Origin: Phragmites australis
Taxonomy: Eukaryota; Streptophyta; Magnoliopsida; Poales; Poaceae
Direction of reading: 5' to 3'
Assembly: GCF_958298935.1 (NCBI RefSeq)
Contig: NC_084939.1
Coordinates: 6,959,501-7,023,500 of the forward strand
Length of the DNA: 64,000 nt
Shown here: one piece after another, positions 32,142 through 44,941 of the stretch
How positions within the stretch are numbered: the stretch's first letter is position 1
How the letters are laid out: each line of letters starts with the position of its first letter
Program-made: the position numbers and the translations under genes
The notes under the pieces: model-generated
The model's input: the letters and a program-made list of their open reading frames with translations, nothing else
Databases searched by the model: none
What the model was told of the DNA's origin: nothing

Positions 32142-33107
32142 ATGCTATATCATTAAAGTATCACCATAGATTTGAACTGTACTAGAAAAGCTAGCTTCCC
32201 ACGAATGAAGGACATGCAATGGAATAAGGTTCTTGTCTGCACCTCCAGAATCAGGAATTCAAACCACAGGATGTGTCACTTCAGAAAGAAGAAACCATGC
32301 TCCGTGCGTGGCATCTCGTCTTGACCAGTAGTTGGACCTCAACTTTTCCAATAAAAACTTTTCACATGATGGTTCGAACTAGGAGCTTCTTAATATGTAT
32401 GATCAAAGACGTTCTGCATCACTGAATATCTAGGATTGTTGGGAATCAACATTTTAAAAAGCGCATCTTACGCCATCCATCCCAATATAACTACTATATG
32501 CATGTTGGCTAAAACTTATCAAAGACCTATTGCAAATACAACCGAGTTGCTATATAGTCATCCTATGCCCAATGTGTATTTGCATAGTACATAACATCAC
32601 TAGAATATTAAATGTAGTCCAAAATGTAAACCTTTCTAGAAAAGCGACTAACTTGTCTGACTTATGGAACTATAATAAACACAAAACAAATTTCACTCAC
32701 TGACACACCAACGCACGCTCAGTCAAACTGTGAACTGGCCATTATTCTAGCTGAAAATTAACACCAACACAGCACACAAGTACCATGGCTGAAAGATACT
32801 GTAAAGTCTAAACTACATGAACCATTGAAACCATTTGCTTCAATCTAATAAAGTTATAAAGTACTAACTTGTAGTAATGTTATTGTGCAGCTCTGGAGAG
32901 GAACCGGAGTACCTAGGTAGAGGAATTGACGACATCATGTGCTGCACCGCGCGTGCTCTGTGCCGCGCCCGTGCACTGCCCACGCGCCCCACCGCCCACG
33001 CCGCCTGTGCACTGAGCTGCCCGGGTGGTCCAGACCACCGACGCCGCTCGGGTGGGGAATGGGAGTGAGTTTGGCTGGCTAGACCACTCGGATGGGGAGG
33101 CAAGAGA
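32142..33107. other. Intergenic, becoming GC-rich
   Basis: No gene is supported. The last 200 bp (32900-33070) are GC-rich, with overlapping open frames on both strands that look like composition effects. Confidence 0.45.
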
Positions 33108-33110
33108 TAA

Positions 33111-34148
33111 GAGCATCTCCAATAGCCTCCCTATATCTCCATACAGGGAGCATTCCCAATAAAATTCACTTCCTAAATCTTCTCCATCTTCAACAGACTC
33201 CCTGTAGTCAATCCCTATATTTCAATAGACTCCTTTCTCTTCCCTCTCCTGTGACACCGACGTGTGGATCCCACCCTTCATCTTCTCCTTCCTCCCTTTC
33301 CTCTTCATGAGCAAACAGAGCACCACTCGATTCCTCCTCCTTCCTCCTCCCCTGTTGAACTGCTCCTTCTTCTCTACTTCCCCTTCCTCTGCTACCGCCC
33401 TGCTCGATTCCTCAATGGATTCCACCGCAGCTGTTGTGACCCCTTATGACCACAACACCAGCTCCCCAACAAGCCACCATGGCCTCATGCTCACTCTCCT
33501 CTTCTTAGTGGCAATGGAACATCAGCATTGTGTGTGAGAGCTCCAGCTTCTACTCCCCGCAACCACACCTTGCGACGCCCCTGGGCTGCCAGCGAGCCCC
33601 TCCGACCACTTGTAGCTCGACCTTAGCCTTTCCATGAGCATTGGGCCACCACCGATGCAGCCGCCGCCAGCAGCAGCAGCCGTCGATCCGAATAAGAAAA
33701 TAGCGGCAGCGGGGGCGACCAACAAGCAGGCGCTGAAGCGGCAGGCAATGGAGCAAGCTCGGATGCTCGGTGGGAGTTGGAGTGGGCGTACGAGGGAGGG
33801 AGTTCGCACGGGCGTGGGCCATCTGGGAGCATGCCCGTGGTGAGGTGGAGAAGGTGAAGCAGAGGTGATGACGAGTTGCTCATTTTCCTCGAGCAGGGGC
33901 AAGCGGAGCCGAGCTCCTGGCAAGCAGGCAAGGGTGGGAGAGGCTCAGCTAGCATCACGGGCGGGAGTGGTGGGGCTAGGGCAGATAGGGAACGAGAGCT
34001 GCTCCCTAGAAGTAGGGAGGATGGAGAGGAGTTTTAGGCATTGCTAGAAATTGGGAACCAGATTGGGGAGTTGTTGGAGAGACATTTGGACCCAAAATTC
34101 CTAAGAATATCTATAGGGAGCTATATTAGGCATGTCTTGAAGATGCTC
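33111..34148. mobile_element. PIF/Harbinger-like non-autonomous element
   Basis: GAGCATCTCCAATAGCCTCC at the left is matched by GAGCATCTTCAAGACATGCC at the right read inward, and TAA flanks both ends (33108-33110 and 34149-34151). The TAA duplication and the TIR type fit PIF/Harbinger elements common in grasses. The 1.0-kb interior is GC-rich with frames open on both strands, but no transposase domain is seen. Confidence 0.75.
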
Positions 34149-34318
34149 TAAGGTGATAGAAAAAACTAAAATAATTCAAAAATAGCTGGGTATTGGGGGT
34201 TAGGGTTTGAGTTGGAATGTGCTTGAGCTGCTGAGTCAATTGGGACTGGGTCCATTTGAACTGGGCCAAAAAAAAGTTAACCGGAATGGGCCAATTTCTG
34301 TATAGGCCAAAATTAGTG

Positions 34319-34868
34319 AAATTCATGAAATTTTGCCGAATTTTTGTCCTTACTTTTTGAACGCAGACCGAATCAAAGCTGTATTTTCTTCATGCTTAGT
34401 GACTATTCTCCCATCTGCATTAGTTAATTGTGAGATCTTATTTCTCTATGTGTCTCGGTTGCCATGGCATGGAAAAAAATTTGAACTTTCATCTCCAAAT
34501 TGGACCCAGTTAATGGTGCATCTTTTCTTCCAGTAGGTTTTTTTTTTGTAATGGAGCAAATTAAGTGAGAAGATGCTTCTTTATGATATTCCTGAAATTC
34601 CATTCTGGCCTAAATAAAGCTTTCAATTCCTCTACGGTGTCAAGGAACATGATAGTCTTATCGCAGTTTGCTATAAGGATATTGAGTTTTGAAATTTTCT
34701 TGCTCCAAATTTTTAGTTGTCTTCTGAGATGTTTGAATTTTGCTGCAATTAGAGCCCGCATATTCTCTACTAGAGCTTGCAGATTGACAATTGCTTGGAA
34801 AGGGACGCATCCGTGCATATAATTATCATATGCTTTTACTTTATATTATGTAACAGAGGATAATGTTA
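34319..34868 (-). pseudogene. LINE (L1-type) ORF2 fragment
   Basis: Minus-strand 34561-34818 contains LRRQLKIWSKKISKLN, then ELKALFRPEWNFRNIIKKHL. Further on (about 34530-34420) a degraded WKKRCTINWVQFGDESSNFF-like block is read. This is the linker between endonuclease and reverse transcriptase of plant L1-type ORF2 proteins, with its W-x-x-FGD-x-N-FFH motif. Only this part is present, with a frame break after it. Confidence 0.7.
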
Positions 34869-35320
34869 GGTGCTACTGCTAGATTTGCTTAATGCCTTCA
34901 ACAGTGAGCGCTTATTTTTGTTACTTGGTGAGACGTGTGGTATGGAATGCTTTTCTGACAAATCATCCACTAAAGTACGAAAAAATTTCACTGCATAATC
35001 CTGTATACAAGCGGCAAGTATACATGTTTTGCCACAAGCCCCGCAACGACAACACACTAGCTAGAAAAATCAAACTTTCCTAACTAAGCTGGGGCTAATT
35101 AGGGAAAGGAATCAAACAAACTATAGTTAGGCCTGCTCACATGTTCTATTTTCTTCAAACAATATTTTGGAATCGAGTAACTTTTACTGCAATTACACAA
35201 TAAAATACACTCTTTTTTTAAAAAAAAATACATTGGTCACCATAGGATGCATAGCAAGTGCAACGTCAGCCTATCACAAAACCTTTTGTAGATGAGCTAG
35301 GTGCCATAGGGGTCATGTCA
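34869..35320. other. Intergenic
   Basis: No gene or repeat is recognised in this AT-rich stretch. Confidence 0.5.
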
Positions 35321-35466
35321 GCCATATGGTGATGACACGTCAATATGGCGGGGCCGCCCTATATCTGCTATATGCCATGTCAGCCTACGGGCAGCCATAT
35401 GGTGATGACACGTCAATATGGCGGGGGCAGCCCTATATCTGTTATATTGCATGTCAGCCTACGGCT
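35321..35466 (+). repeat. Two copies of a 73-bp tandem repeat
   Basis: GCCATATGGTGATGACACGT begins at 35321 and again at 35394. The second copy carries a one-base insertion and a few changes. Confidence 0.85.
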
Positions 35467-38400
35467 GAACCATTTGGCAATAAGATGAGCATAAACCATG
35501 CATATCACCCAGTACCAAATGGTGTCACACCAGCATGTTGCAAAAAAGCGGGGCGGAAGTAGCACTCTTATCACCAACCCATCAGGCAGCAGGGGTCTGC
35601 TTTTTTTTTTCATTTTTGAATGAAATAGCTTGCTACCTGTGTACAGTTTCGAGAATATGCAATTTAGTCTATTGTTCAATACATATGTTGTAAAGTTCTT
35701 TTATACAAGGGAAAATTTAAAAAATGCTTTATCATTTAAACTTCTGTACAGGCCCATAATTTTTGCGCAATGTACAACATTCTGCCTCTTAGGCAGTAAA
35801 ATTAGCTAGCAACAAATTCAGATATTTTCTCTCCTATTTGTAGAAGTACTTCAAGCTTATTCTGACAGTGGTCAGCGAATTGCATGCAAGCATCACAAGC
35901 CACTAAGGAGATAAGGCAGAGTGCAGTCCCAAGATATGCAAAAATAATTTGGCATCACAAAAAGAGCATGGATAACCCAAATGTTGAATAAAACAACCCA
36001 AAGTTGGCCTATCACACCACATGATTTAGGATACAAAAGCACGCAGAACACAAATCTCCTTGGCACAATACTAGGACCCCAAGAGTACCTCTCATCCACA
36101 CTTTTAGCAAAAATTTTGTGATAATGGATCACACACTTTAAGGTGAGCTAGGGTGCGTACGTTACCGATTCTTATCAGAAGCCAGGGTGGGTGGCTCACT
36201 ATTGACTAACGTTTTAATTTATTGGCCCGAATGATAGGAACAAAGATATATAACGTGGCCTAGCAGGGACTAGGATAGGATGTGGCCCTGTTTGGCTAAA
36301 ATCAGTGTAACACGCCACGTCCAAAATCCACTTACTCTCCGCATATGCATAGCAGCTCATTTATATTTTCATTCTTGCTTCGTGTAAATGGATTAACCCA
36401 GAGGTACTATATTTGAAGAGATCTGGATTATACGTTAGTATGAACTTATTTAGACTACTAAGGTGGTACTAATCTTATCATACCAAAATACTTGAGGCAC
36501 ATAGGCTAAAACTAGAATACTAATAGGCCGGGTATTACAATCGGGAACATGTTTTTGCTCTACTAGACCCACCTTATTTAGGCTCCAAAGATGCTCAGAG
36601 CTAAACCAGTTAGGGTATTAATGTGGTCTGAATTGAAGCTTTTAAACTCTGATCGGCTTGAATCGTCTCCATAGAAGTCTCAAATCTGATGCTTCTCTCC
36701 CTTACTTTATTTAAGACTCTGAAGCTTGGTTTCGGTGCCCAGGGTATTTGGCAATTTTTTTCAGCTCCGCCAAACATCAGGCCAAACAGTATCTAAGAAA
36801 TATAGTGTGGCCTGGCTACGAGTATTAATTTGGATAGAAGATTGTGATAACGTTTATCTCCAAAGGGTGCAAGCAACTGCAACGCGCGCTAAGGGGACTA
36901 GAGGGGCTGTGTGTGCTTTCACCATTGCCGCTCTTTTTGTCCTTGTAGCATCTTAACAAATGATGTCCATCTGTGATGCAGGGGTTGGTGCGCATGCATG
37001 CATGATAATTAAAAGTTTCAGAAGATATTGTATACAGAGTGTTTATCTTTAACACTTAAGTGACTAACACATGGGTCCCACATCTTCGAAAAGTTGTTTG
37101 TACACAAATTCTTGCACTGGTGGTTAACTTACTTCACAGCTTAAGATACAGATTTTTTGCAGAAAGAAATTTAACTGAATGATCTTCTTTCTGCATTTTT
37201 TGATATTTTATAAAGTGGCTAAACGATTTTCCAAAAGAACTGCTGCAGGAAAGCTATATAAAGGCTCCCTTGTATAAAATTTGATATTTTGACATTTTGC
37301 TCTATAGTCATCTCAGCTCCACTGCAACTGCTAATTTATAAGAAATCTCTCGGTAAGGATGTCAAATCATCAGCACATGAAGTTCTATCAACATAGGACA
37401 GTGCTTTCAATCGTGAAGATTGTCTTTGTTGCCTCCCGCTAAACAAAGAGGAACAATTTATTAGTCTAACTATTTATGATTATACACAAAAGAGATAACG
37501 CAAAGAACATCTTTTAAAAAGTATTATGCTGATATGCTTCTTTAAAAAAAAACTTTAGCTTGATAATTAGTTGTGGCAATATTGTTCCATCTACGTCCTA
37601 AAATGACATAATTATATGCAATCATGGGAACGAAGACCTTATGTCTAGCACATGTATCACTGAAGGTTTTTTTAAGGACTCATCACACAAGCATTAGAAG
37701 AGCCCCTAAAATATTAATTGAATTGGAGCTTATTCAATGCATACATATACTGATCAATCTCATACAAATTGCTTAATTACCATCTAAGTGGTGGAAAGTA
37801 ATACTATTTTTGGTCCTGTTTGGAACAGATGAATCTATATTAAGAATTTCACAAGAAGTCCATGTGTGTACATCTTGTATTGAATACAGAATAGAAAATT
37901 AGAAATATTATTGGAAACATTGGCAATTGGCCATGGGCTTGTGCTTATTCATCACCTTCCTGGAACATGTAGTTTTTGACGTCGCTTCCACAGAACCTCC
38001 ATCCTTTTTCAGGAATATGCTAGGAAACTCCTACACTTTTACTATTTCATTGGGATATCTTCCAATTTCTTTAGTTACTCATATCGTTCAGGGTATGATA
38101 AACCTATGAGACCATTTATCTTTAAAGAATAACCACTAATATTTGTTGTTTTTGGTTCTAAAGTTAGACAATGGAGAGTGACTAAAGGGGGATCAGATAA
38201 TAGCCATAAAAGCAAAAGGCTACTTAGATGATGTCTTTGGTGATTGTTGGCATCCCTTTCTTTGAAGTGCCTAAAATCATTTGAAAATAATGTTGATGAA
38301 AATGAAGAATGTACATCTTGATTATGACATGAAAACTGACGCTACTCAGATAATCATGCCACGTGTAGTCCATATATGTTCCTATATATTACATATGCAC

Positions 38401-39850
38401 TTTTGATTGTATACATGCACATGATCTACATTGTTGCATCATATACAACTGTTCTGATAAACCACCCCAAAAGAGATAGGTAGTGTATTTCTTTTTCGTT
38501 TTCCTCAGAGCTATGAACACGTCTTGATCCGACGGCTGATCATCGCTGCAGCTGCTGCAGAGGTGCAGCACCAGATGCAACCAATAATCTAACAAAAGTG
38601 CCGATCCTGCAGTACTCGGATTAATACAATACAAAGGAGCTGCTATATAACTGTAAACCAGCACTGAGAAAGGGACGGCGATCAGGGTGATTGGGAAGGG
38701 GGAAAGTGGCTCCCTCTTTTGCTCCCTTCGCATGACCATCGCGAGTACCAGGTGAGCTTTTCAGCCAACGGCTGCTGGAGAGCCGAGAGCTACCGGCTAC
38801 GCTGCTGCCGCAGCAAATATCTTCCACGTGCATGCACGAATATTCGCACGGCCATGTCGTAGTCCTCAGGATCTTATTCATGTTGTTTGTAGTGGTGTTG
38901 ACATGGAACAATTAATTTGAAAGAATGACTGACTTGGAATAAGTCCGCATTTTCTACATTTCATTGAGATGGGTAATTTGTTTTTCTAGCTATAGCTGAT
39001 TGTTTAGGATGCATGCAGTGAACCTACACATGACAATGAAAGCTGGAATGATAATTAAACCTTAAAAAATGTAGTTTACAAGGGCATGTTTGATTTTCGC
39101 AAGTTCCCAGCCATACCTTTTTTTTCCATAGAAGTCTATAAATGTTGCTTTCTTGACTACTTGAGCATAAGATTTGTACTTCTAGTACTACGTATATCTC
39201 ATGATGGCGCATATTTCTTTTTCAAAAAAAATGATGGCGCATATTTCAATCCCTGACGGTGTACGACTAACAATTACTATCCCTCAGGGCATCTTAACTG
39301 TTAGAGATCTTTTTTTTACGGAACAGGACGGACGAGCCCTACTGATACGCATATATTATAGCAAGAAAAAAATAGTTGAGTAGCAGTACAAATTAAGAAA
39401 GCATAAGCCAAAAAGAAATAATAAAGGGACGCTAAGTTAAGCCTTCTAGCAATCCTGTTATTGAAGGAAAGTATTTTGACTTTGTCCGATGGACAACCAT
39501 GGCAAATTCGTGCTTGAATCTGTGCCCGCATGCTTCTATCGTTGGATCGGTCTGATTGAAAATGAGGTCTTCTTTTTTCACCACACTGCCACATACATAG
39601 TACAGGAGATAAGTATTTCAATTTGATTCAGTGCTCAATGCTTTATAGAAATCTCAGTACTGCTAGCTGCAAGCTCTTGTAAATCGTATTGAAGCATGTA
39701 TGGTCATCACACAAAAATATCTATTGATGTAATTGCTTCTATCATTAGGCCCTAGCAATCATCAGGTCAAACAATAGCTATAAATTTCGATGAATTATAT
39801 AATTGCACAGTTATGCCAATTCATAGTTGTTAAAAATTGATATAATTTAT
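35467..39850. other. Long intergenic stretch
   Basis: No convincing gene is visible over 4.4 kb. Near 36281-36790 a GGCCCTGTTTGGCT / GGCCAAACAGTATC inverted pair could mark a hAT-type MITE, but no duplication was found. A minus-strand frame at 38389-38739 is open for 116 residues without a known domain. A short direct repeat, ATGATGGCGCATATTTC, occurs at 39202 and 39230. Confidence 0.45.
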
Positions 39851-41459
39851 CACTACGTGAAAAAAGCTCATAAGTGACGGGGTAATAACCCTCATGGATG
39901 ATACACCCGTCACCTCAAACACATCACTGATGACGGATAAGGACCCGTTACTAATGATGTCATCGGTGACGGGTTATACCGTTACCCGTCACCTATGAGC
40001 GTCTCCATGTACTAGGATGACAGACGACAGGTAATATCTTCACCCGTCACTTATGTTAGGACATAAGTGACGAGTAAACTTTTAATTATGTCTTAACATA
40101 AGTGACGGATAACTAGATTACCCGTCACTTATGTCTGTCACCCATGAACTGGGAGGAATACATAAGTCACGGGTATGATAGTTACCCGTCACTTATATTT
40201 AATATAAATGATGGGTAACAGATTATCTGTCATTTATATGTATATTACCCTATGTAAATATTCTATTTTCAGGCTGCATTCTGGAGCATAGTCAGGATAA
40301 CGGTGCTTTAGAAGGGGTCTAGAGAAAAGCTAAAATCCACAACACATAACAGGAAATGTCAAGTAAGAGTTATCATTCATTCTGTTGATGAGTAATAGAG
40401 CTATTGCTTTTAAGTTGTAACAATCAATGTGATCGAGAAGACAGTAACAAGAATACAACTCAGAAAAAAGGTAACAGCCTGCAGTAATGCATGGATCAAA
40501 CTGTATACGCACAACAAGATTACCTCTGATGAGTACAATAAAAAGAATCTGCTTGCTGCAGCACTAGGGGAAGCACGAGCACTGACTTTGTATGAGCAAT
40601 GTGGGTCAGCCTACAAAATTTGAGACACATGACGTAATGAGTTCAAAGTTGAAATATCATGTGTTTCAATTTGTCTAACAGTGGATAAATAAGAAAGGAG
40701 AAAATTAGCTTAGTGACACATGGAAAACACATATTATGCAACTTGACACCCCAAAGCTCTAATACTGTTTTGTGAGACTGACAAGTCAATATTTGTTGGA
40801 AATTGATACTAACATATTACACAATTGTAACTTTCCAATTTAGGAGCAACACTTCCCTATGTGTCAACTTGACAGTGGTACACGGCTACTGGGGCTTGGT
40901 GGCATAGCTGACAAAGTGACAAGGTAGGCTTGGCAACAAAGCAAAGTGGCAATGCACAACCAGTATTGCAACCCTAGTTATTAAAATTGGATCGATTGGT
41001 GGTTTAACCTAAAATTGGCAGCCCTACTGGTCCGGTCAGGCTGAAAGACCACTTGGCTAATGAACAAAACAGTATTCAACAGGATGGACCAACAGGATTG
41101 ACCTTGAACTGCTCTGTTATGGAATATAGGTGCAGTAGAGCATGAGATCAAGTTAGGAGATATGTTGATATACTTACCAGCGAGGACGTCGAGGAGGACG
41201 GGGTGGTGGCGAGGGTGCACAGGAAAGATATGGCAGCGTCGGGGCAGATGGCCGCCGACGGACCGTGTCCAGGTGGGATCTAGGTGACGGCGGTGCTCGA
41301 AGTGCGGTGGGGCTCCGATGGGGGCGATGGGCTCGGCGGCAATGGCGACCGGCTCAGTGGAGGGCGCAAGGAGGCGATGAACCCTAGCGCGCGAGCAAGC
41401 AAAATGACTTAGGCAAAATGAGAGGAGTACGTGTGGGGACGACTTGGCCTATATTCATA

Positions 41460-41660
41460 TAAATCATAGGTGACAAGTGATTAATGGATTAATGTCATCC
41501 GTCACCTATGATTATCACCCGTCACATATTGAAGTAAAAGATGATGGGTTAAGAATATTATCCATTGCCTTTTACTTCGACTCAGCCATGTACATATAAC
41601 TCATAGGTGACACGTTAAGAATATTACCCGTCACCTATAACTTATATTACCCGTCACTTT
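41460..41660. repeat. Internal subterminal-type repeats
   Basis: ATCACCCGTCAC and CATAGGTGACACGTTAAG words like those at the ends of this element recur here, next to the 3' end of the TNP2 remnant. This mirrors the internal cluster at 7683-7763 in the large CACTA. Confidence 0.6.
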
Positions 41661-41669
41661 TTACTAAAA

Positions 41670-41930
41670 GATTCTGCAAATTTGACATTAATATTAAAAA
41701 CTTGACATTGTTATTAAAAATTCAAATTTGATATTAATATTACAAAGTTGACATTGATATTACAAATTCAAATTTGACATTACTATTACAAATTCAAATT
41801 TGACATTAATATTACAAAGTTGACATTAATATTACAATTTCAAATTTGCCATTAATATTACAAATTCAAATAACTTGAAATGTAAAATTCAAATTTGACA
41901 TTAATATTGCAAAGTTGACATTGAAATTCA
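41670..41930. repeat. AT-rich short repeats
   Basis: Variants of CAAATTTGACATTAATATTA and CAAAGTTGACATTGATATTA repeat about ten times in direct orientation with irregular period near 20-25 bp. Confidence 0.75.
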
Positions 41931-42250
41931 AATTCGCCGTTTTCGTGCTTTCTTGACATAGATCCATTTGTTATGGTCAGAGCGCAGGTATGTAGTTTTC
42001 TCAGTCGGCAAAAGGCGTGCAAGATTGCAGTAGCAAAAGCGGGAATTCCATCGAATTGATTGAACTCCTGCTCATCAACGATATTTGTAACTCCGACGAT
42101 GTGTCGTTTCCCAGCGAGAACCACATGACGTTTCTTCTTTGTTGTGTCAATCACATAAAAGACTTGGCGAATATCTTTAGCGAGTACGAAGGATTCATAT
42201 TTGTATGTGACATGTTCGAGATCAACGCTAGTGAATCCGCTTATTACAAA
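41931..42250 (-). pseudogene. DUF4216-like C-terminal end of TNP2 remnant
   Basis: Minus strand reads YKYESFVLAKDIRQVFYVID, then KRHVVLAGKRH and a VDEQEFNQFDGIP tail. This corresponds to the DUF4216 segment and tail of TNP2, as at 8223-8414. It is joined directly to the central TNP2 region at about 42250, so the part in between is missing. Confidence 0.75.
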
Positions 42251-42890
42251 GCTAGGGTGGAAAGTTGTAGATCCACAATACAACAAGCCAGGTGCTATGT
42301 GAGGTACTCATGTTACCGAATAGATTCATATTATCTATGCTCACAGCAAACCTAATATTTCTCAATTCTTCAGCGAACCAACCAAATGTGGAATCAACAA
42401 TTCGCCATTGAGCGGAATCTGCTGGGTGTCGTATCATTGTGTCACTCTTATGACCCTCCTTATACCAACGCACCAATTATGCCTCATTTCTGTTGGCAAA
42501 CAGACGCTTCAAATGGAAAATTACAGGAAAATACCACACCACCTTCCTAGAATCACCTTTACTTTTCTTGTCTCCATCCCATCACCACCGTCATTTCTAC
42601 GCTTATATCGATAGGTTCCACAAACAGGGTATTGATCCTGCTTACATGCATATATTTTTTCTATTTCTAGTCCTAAATGATAAATTATCTTCTTCACACC
42701 ATAGATGCTCTCGAGCATCAGGTTCCCCTCCGATAGCATATCCTTTAGTAGATCCAGTAATGCTTCAAAACTCTTATCAGTCCAACCATGGGTTTCCTTC
42801 AGCTGTAGAAGCTTTAGATTTCAAATATCCACGTGTACTTTTCCTTACAGTTGGGATAAAGGGGGGGTCTTGGAATCCCGCACAAAGTCC
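42250..42890 (-). pseudogene. Central TNP2 region of the deleted CACTA
   Basis: Minus strand gives LMLESIYGVKKIIYHLGLEI (42640-42720), a KVKVILGRWCGIFL-like block, RHPADSAQWRIVD, and NLFGNMSTSHSTWLVVLWIY ending at about 42255. These match the TNP2 blocks at 20345-20835. Frame breaks are present near 42480-42530. The catalytic part downstream of the NPFGNM block has been deleted. Confidence 0.75.
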
Positions 42891-43228
42891 TAGAATTTAG
42901 CAAACTCACCATTGTTATACTCGTCGTGCTGCTCGACATCCCGTACCATCTGGTCTACATTCTCCACAAAATCTTCGAGATCATTATCATTGAAACCTAA
43001 TATGTCATCATCCGTGAGATCATGATCCATTTCACCGGGTGTAAGTCCTTGATCCACACTGTCGGTATGGAGGGCCCGCTCCAACTCTCCCTCGTTAAGA
43101 CCTTCCTTGCCATGTTTGTTCCAATATATATAATTCTCTTTAAATCCATGCATGACATAGTGTGCATAGATATTGTCTAGTTTCAGGAACTTCTTATCAT
43201 TTTTGCAATTGTGACATGGACAATACAT
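42890..43228 (-). pseudogene. Transposase-associated N-terminal domain of the deleted CACTA
   Basis: The segment begins MYCPCHNCKNDKKF, continues with YAHYVMHGFKENYIYWNKHG, and then an Asp/Glu-rich tail. It is the second half of the TNP2 N-terminal domain. The start codon region lies further up, near 43250, and is damaged. Confidence 0.75.
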
Positions 43229-43264
43229 TACCGTTTAGCCACAATATTTCATATCTGCCAAGGC

Positions 43265-43790
43265 AGCACTCATGAAATGCTTCACCCCGCTCAGGTACTC
43301 CAGACAAGTTTAGGTCTCAAGGTACATCCAACTTCTTTCTGTCATCTACAATTAATGTAAAAACATTCATTCTTCATTAATGATTACCTTAATTTTCTTC
43401 ATTAATGATTACCTTAATTTCATGATTAAGCATGCGATTAAAAATTCCACATAAATACACTAGATCTGTGGCATCTCGCGATAGATCGAGCAAACTTAGT
43501 ATCAAATCTAACATAAATACAACTCACTTGTACTAAGATTTTGGATAAAGATGCAAAATGGCCGATTACAACTCAAAGCACAATAAATCTACCAAATAGG
43601 GATTAGAGGAGGAGAAAAAGAGAGATGCAAACCTTGAAAGGCCTAGCATCAATTCAAACTTCAAATCAACAAGATATTAGAAAATCTCTACCAAAGCCAA
43701 TAGAAATCTCGAGCACTATGAAAATCGCCAGCACTGTGCGGACGAAACTATTGAGTAACTATTCACCCGTATAATGGCTGGCCAGGTGTT
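43265..43790. other. 5' region of the deleted CACTA transposase
   Basis: No coding pattern is visible. A duplicated TTCATTAATGATTACCTTAATTT occurs near 43373-43421. Confidence 0.45.
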
Positions 43791-44191
43791 AAAACAGATC
43801 CAAGTAATAAGTGACGGGTGATAATATTACCTATCACTTATTATTTATTATAAGTGACGGGTAATATTACGACCCGTCATTTATAACTGGCCCGGAGAGA
43901 TCCGTCACCTTTGCCAAGTCATAAGTGACGGTTCGTAACATAATCTGTTACTTATGACTGGTGCAGGAAGACCCGTTACTTATGTCCAAGTCATAAGTGA
44001 CGGGTTTAGTTATTACCTGTCACTTATGTTATAGGTGATGAGTAATATTACGACCTGTCACCTATTATCTGTTATCTGTAACGGGTAAATACTTGGTCCC
44101 GACCTAAGGTGACATAAGTAACGGGTCGTGTAATAACTTGGCAAACGGTCACTTATATGTATCTCCTTTGTCCGTTTTTCACGTAATGTAT

Positions 44192-44596
44192 ATTTTATAC
44201 CTGGGTGTACCTTACCAAATGGTCCAAACTTAAGTATCAACTTATTTTCCACTGCTCGTTGGAAAGAAGATATTGTTTTCACTTTTACGTGTTCACATCT
44301 GGATCTTGGGTTCAGAACTTCAGACAAATCAATACAATTATTCTTGCAAAAAAAAATTCAATACACATATGGTACAGCTTTGCTTGTGATCCACACTTTC
44401 ATCTTTTGAACGCACTTTGGACAAATCAGAGACATTAACCTCCGTAGCCATCCGGAGGGCTCTAGGCAATCAACACAACTAATGGACGAGCGGCAACCTG
44501 TCCAACAACTTGGCAATATAGAAAATCCAAAATTTAAACTGCAATGTGCTTTGCTTTCTAGTATATTAATTACACAATCGTTACCTTTTAAAATAG
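44192..44596. other. Spacer
   Basis: No gene or repeat is recognised between the CACTA element and the first MITE. Confidence 0.5.
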
Positions 44597-44855
44597 TACT
44601 CTTTTTAGTCTAAAATAAGTGTTGTTTTAAGTTGTATGTAGTTAATTATTTTAAATTTTAGCTACAAATTACTTTTTATGTATTAAGTTTAGATTCTTAA
44701 AAATAATATGAGTAGATTTATTTCGAAAAGTATTTTTATAATAATCTATTTTTACTATTTTTATTAATATATTATAATAAAAAAATAGTAGTTAAAATTG
44801 TTTTTTTTACTGTGTCGATGTTCAAAAGCATATTTATTTCGAACCGGAAGGAGTA
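44597..44855. mobile_element. Stowaway-like MITE
   Basis: The left TACTCTTTTTAGTCTAAAATAAG pairs with the right end, which reads inward as TACTCCTTCCGGTTCGAAATAAA. This is the CTCCCTCCGT-type terminus of Tc1/mariner (Stowaway-like) MITEs. The body is very AT-rich. Confidence 0.55.
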
Positions 44856-44941
44856 AAAAGTACATTTGCAGCAAACTATCAGAATTTGGAGTTGTACTTC
44901 CTAAAACAAAGTATTAATTAGGCACTGCCACACTAACTAGG

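Larger units (their letters stand above)
39851..44188 (-). mobile_element. CACTA element with deleted transposase
   Basis: The left end CACTACGTGAAAAAAGC and the right end CATTACGTGAAAAACGG (read inward, CATTA from a mutated CACTA) are flanked by TAT at 39848-39850 and 44189-44191. Subterminal regions (about 39865-40235 and 43800-44160) are rich in ATAAGTGACGGGTAAT-type words in both orientations. The interior carries minus-strand TNP2 remnants from which the middle of the gene has been removed. Confidence 0.85.

Noticed and set aside
33522..33958. Several long open frames in GC-rich DNA
   Set aside because: They overlap on both strands with no domain, and lie inside a Harbinger-like element. 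Composition explains them.
36281..36791. hAT-type MITE with GGCCCTGTTTGG ends
   Set aside because: The inverted pair is short and common in grass genomes, and no 8-bp duplication was found.
38389..38739. 116-residue minus-strand frame
   Set aside because: It has no recognisable domain, neighbouring exon or clear promoter, so it was kept only as a remark.
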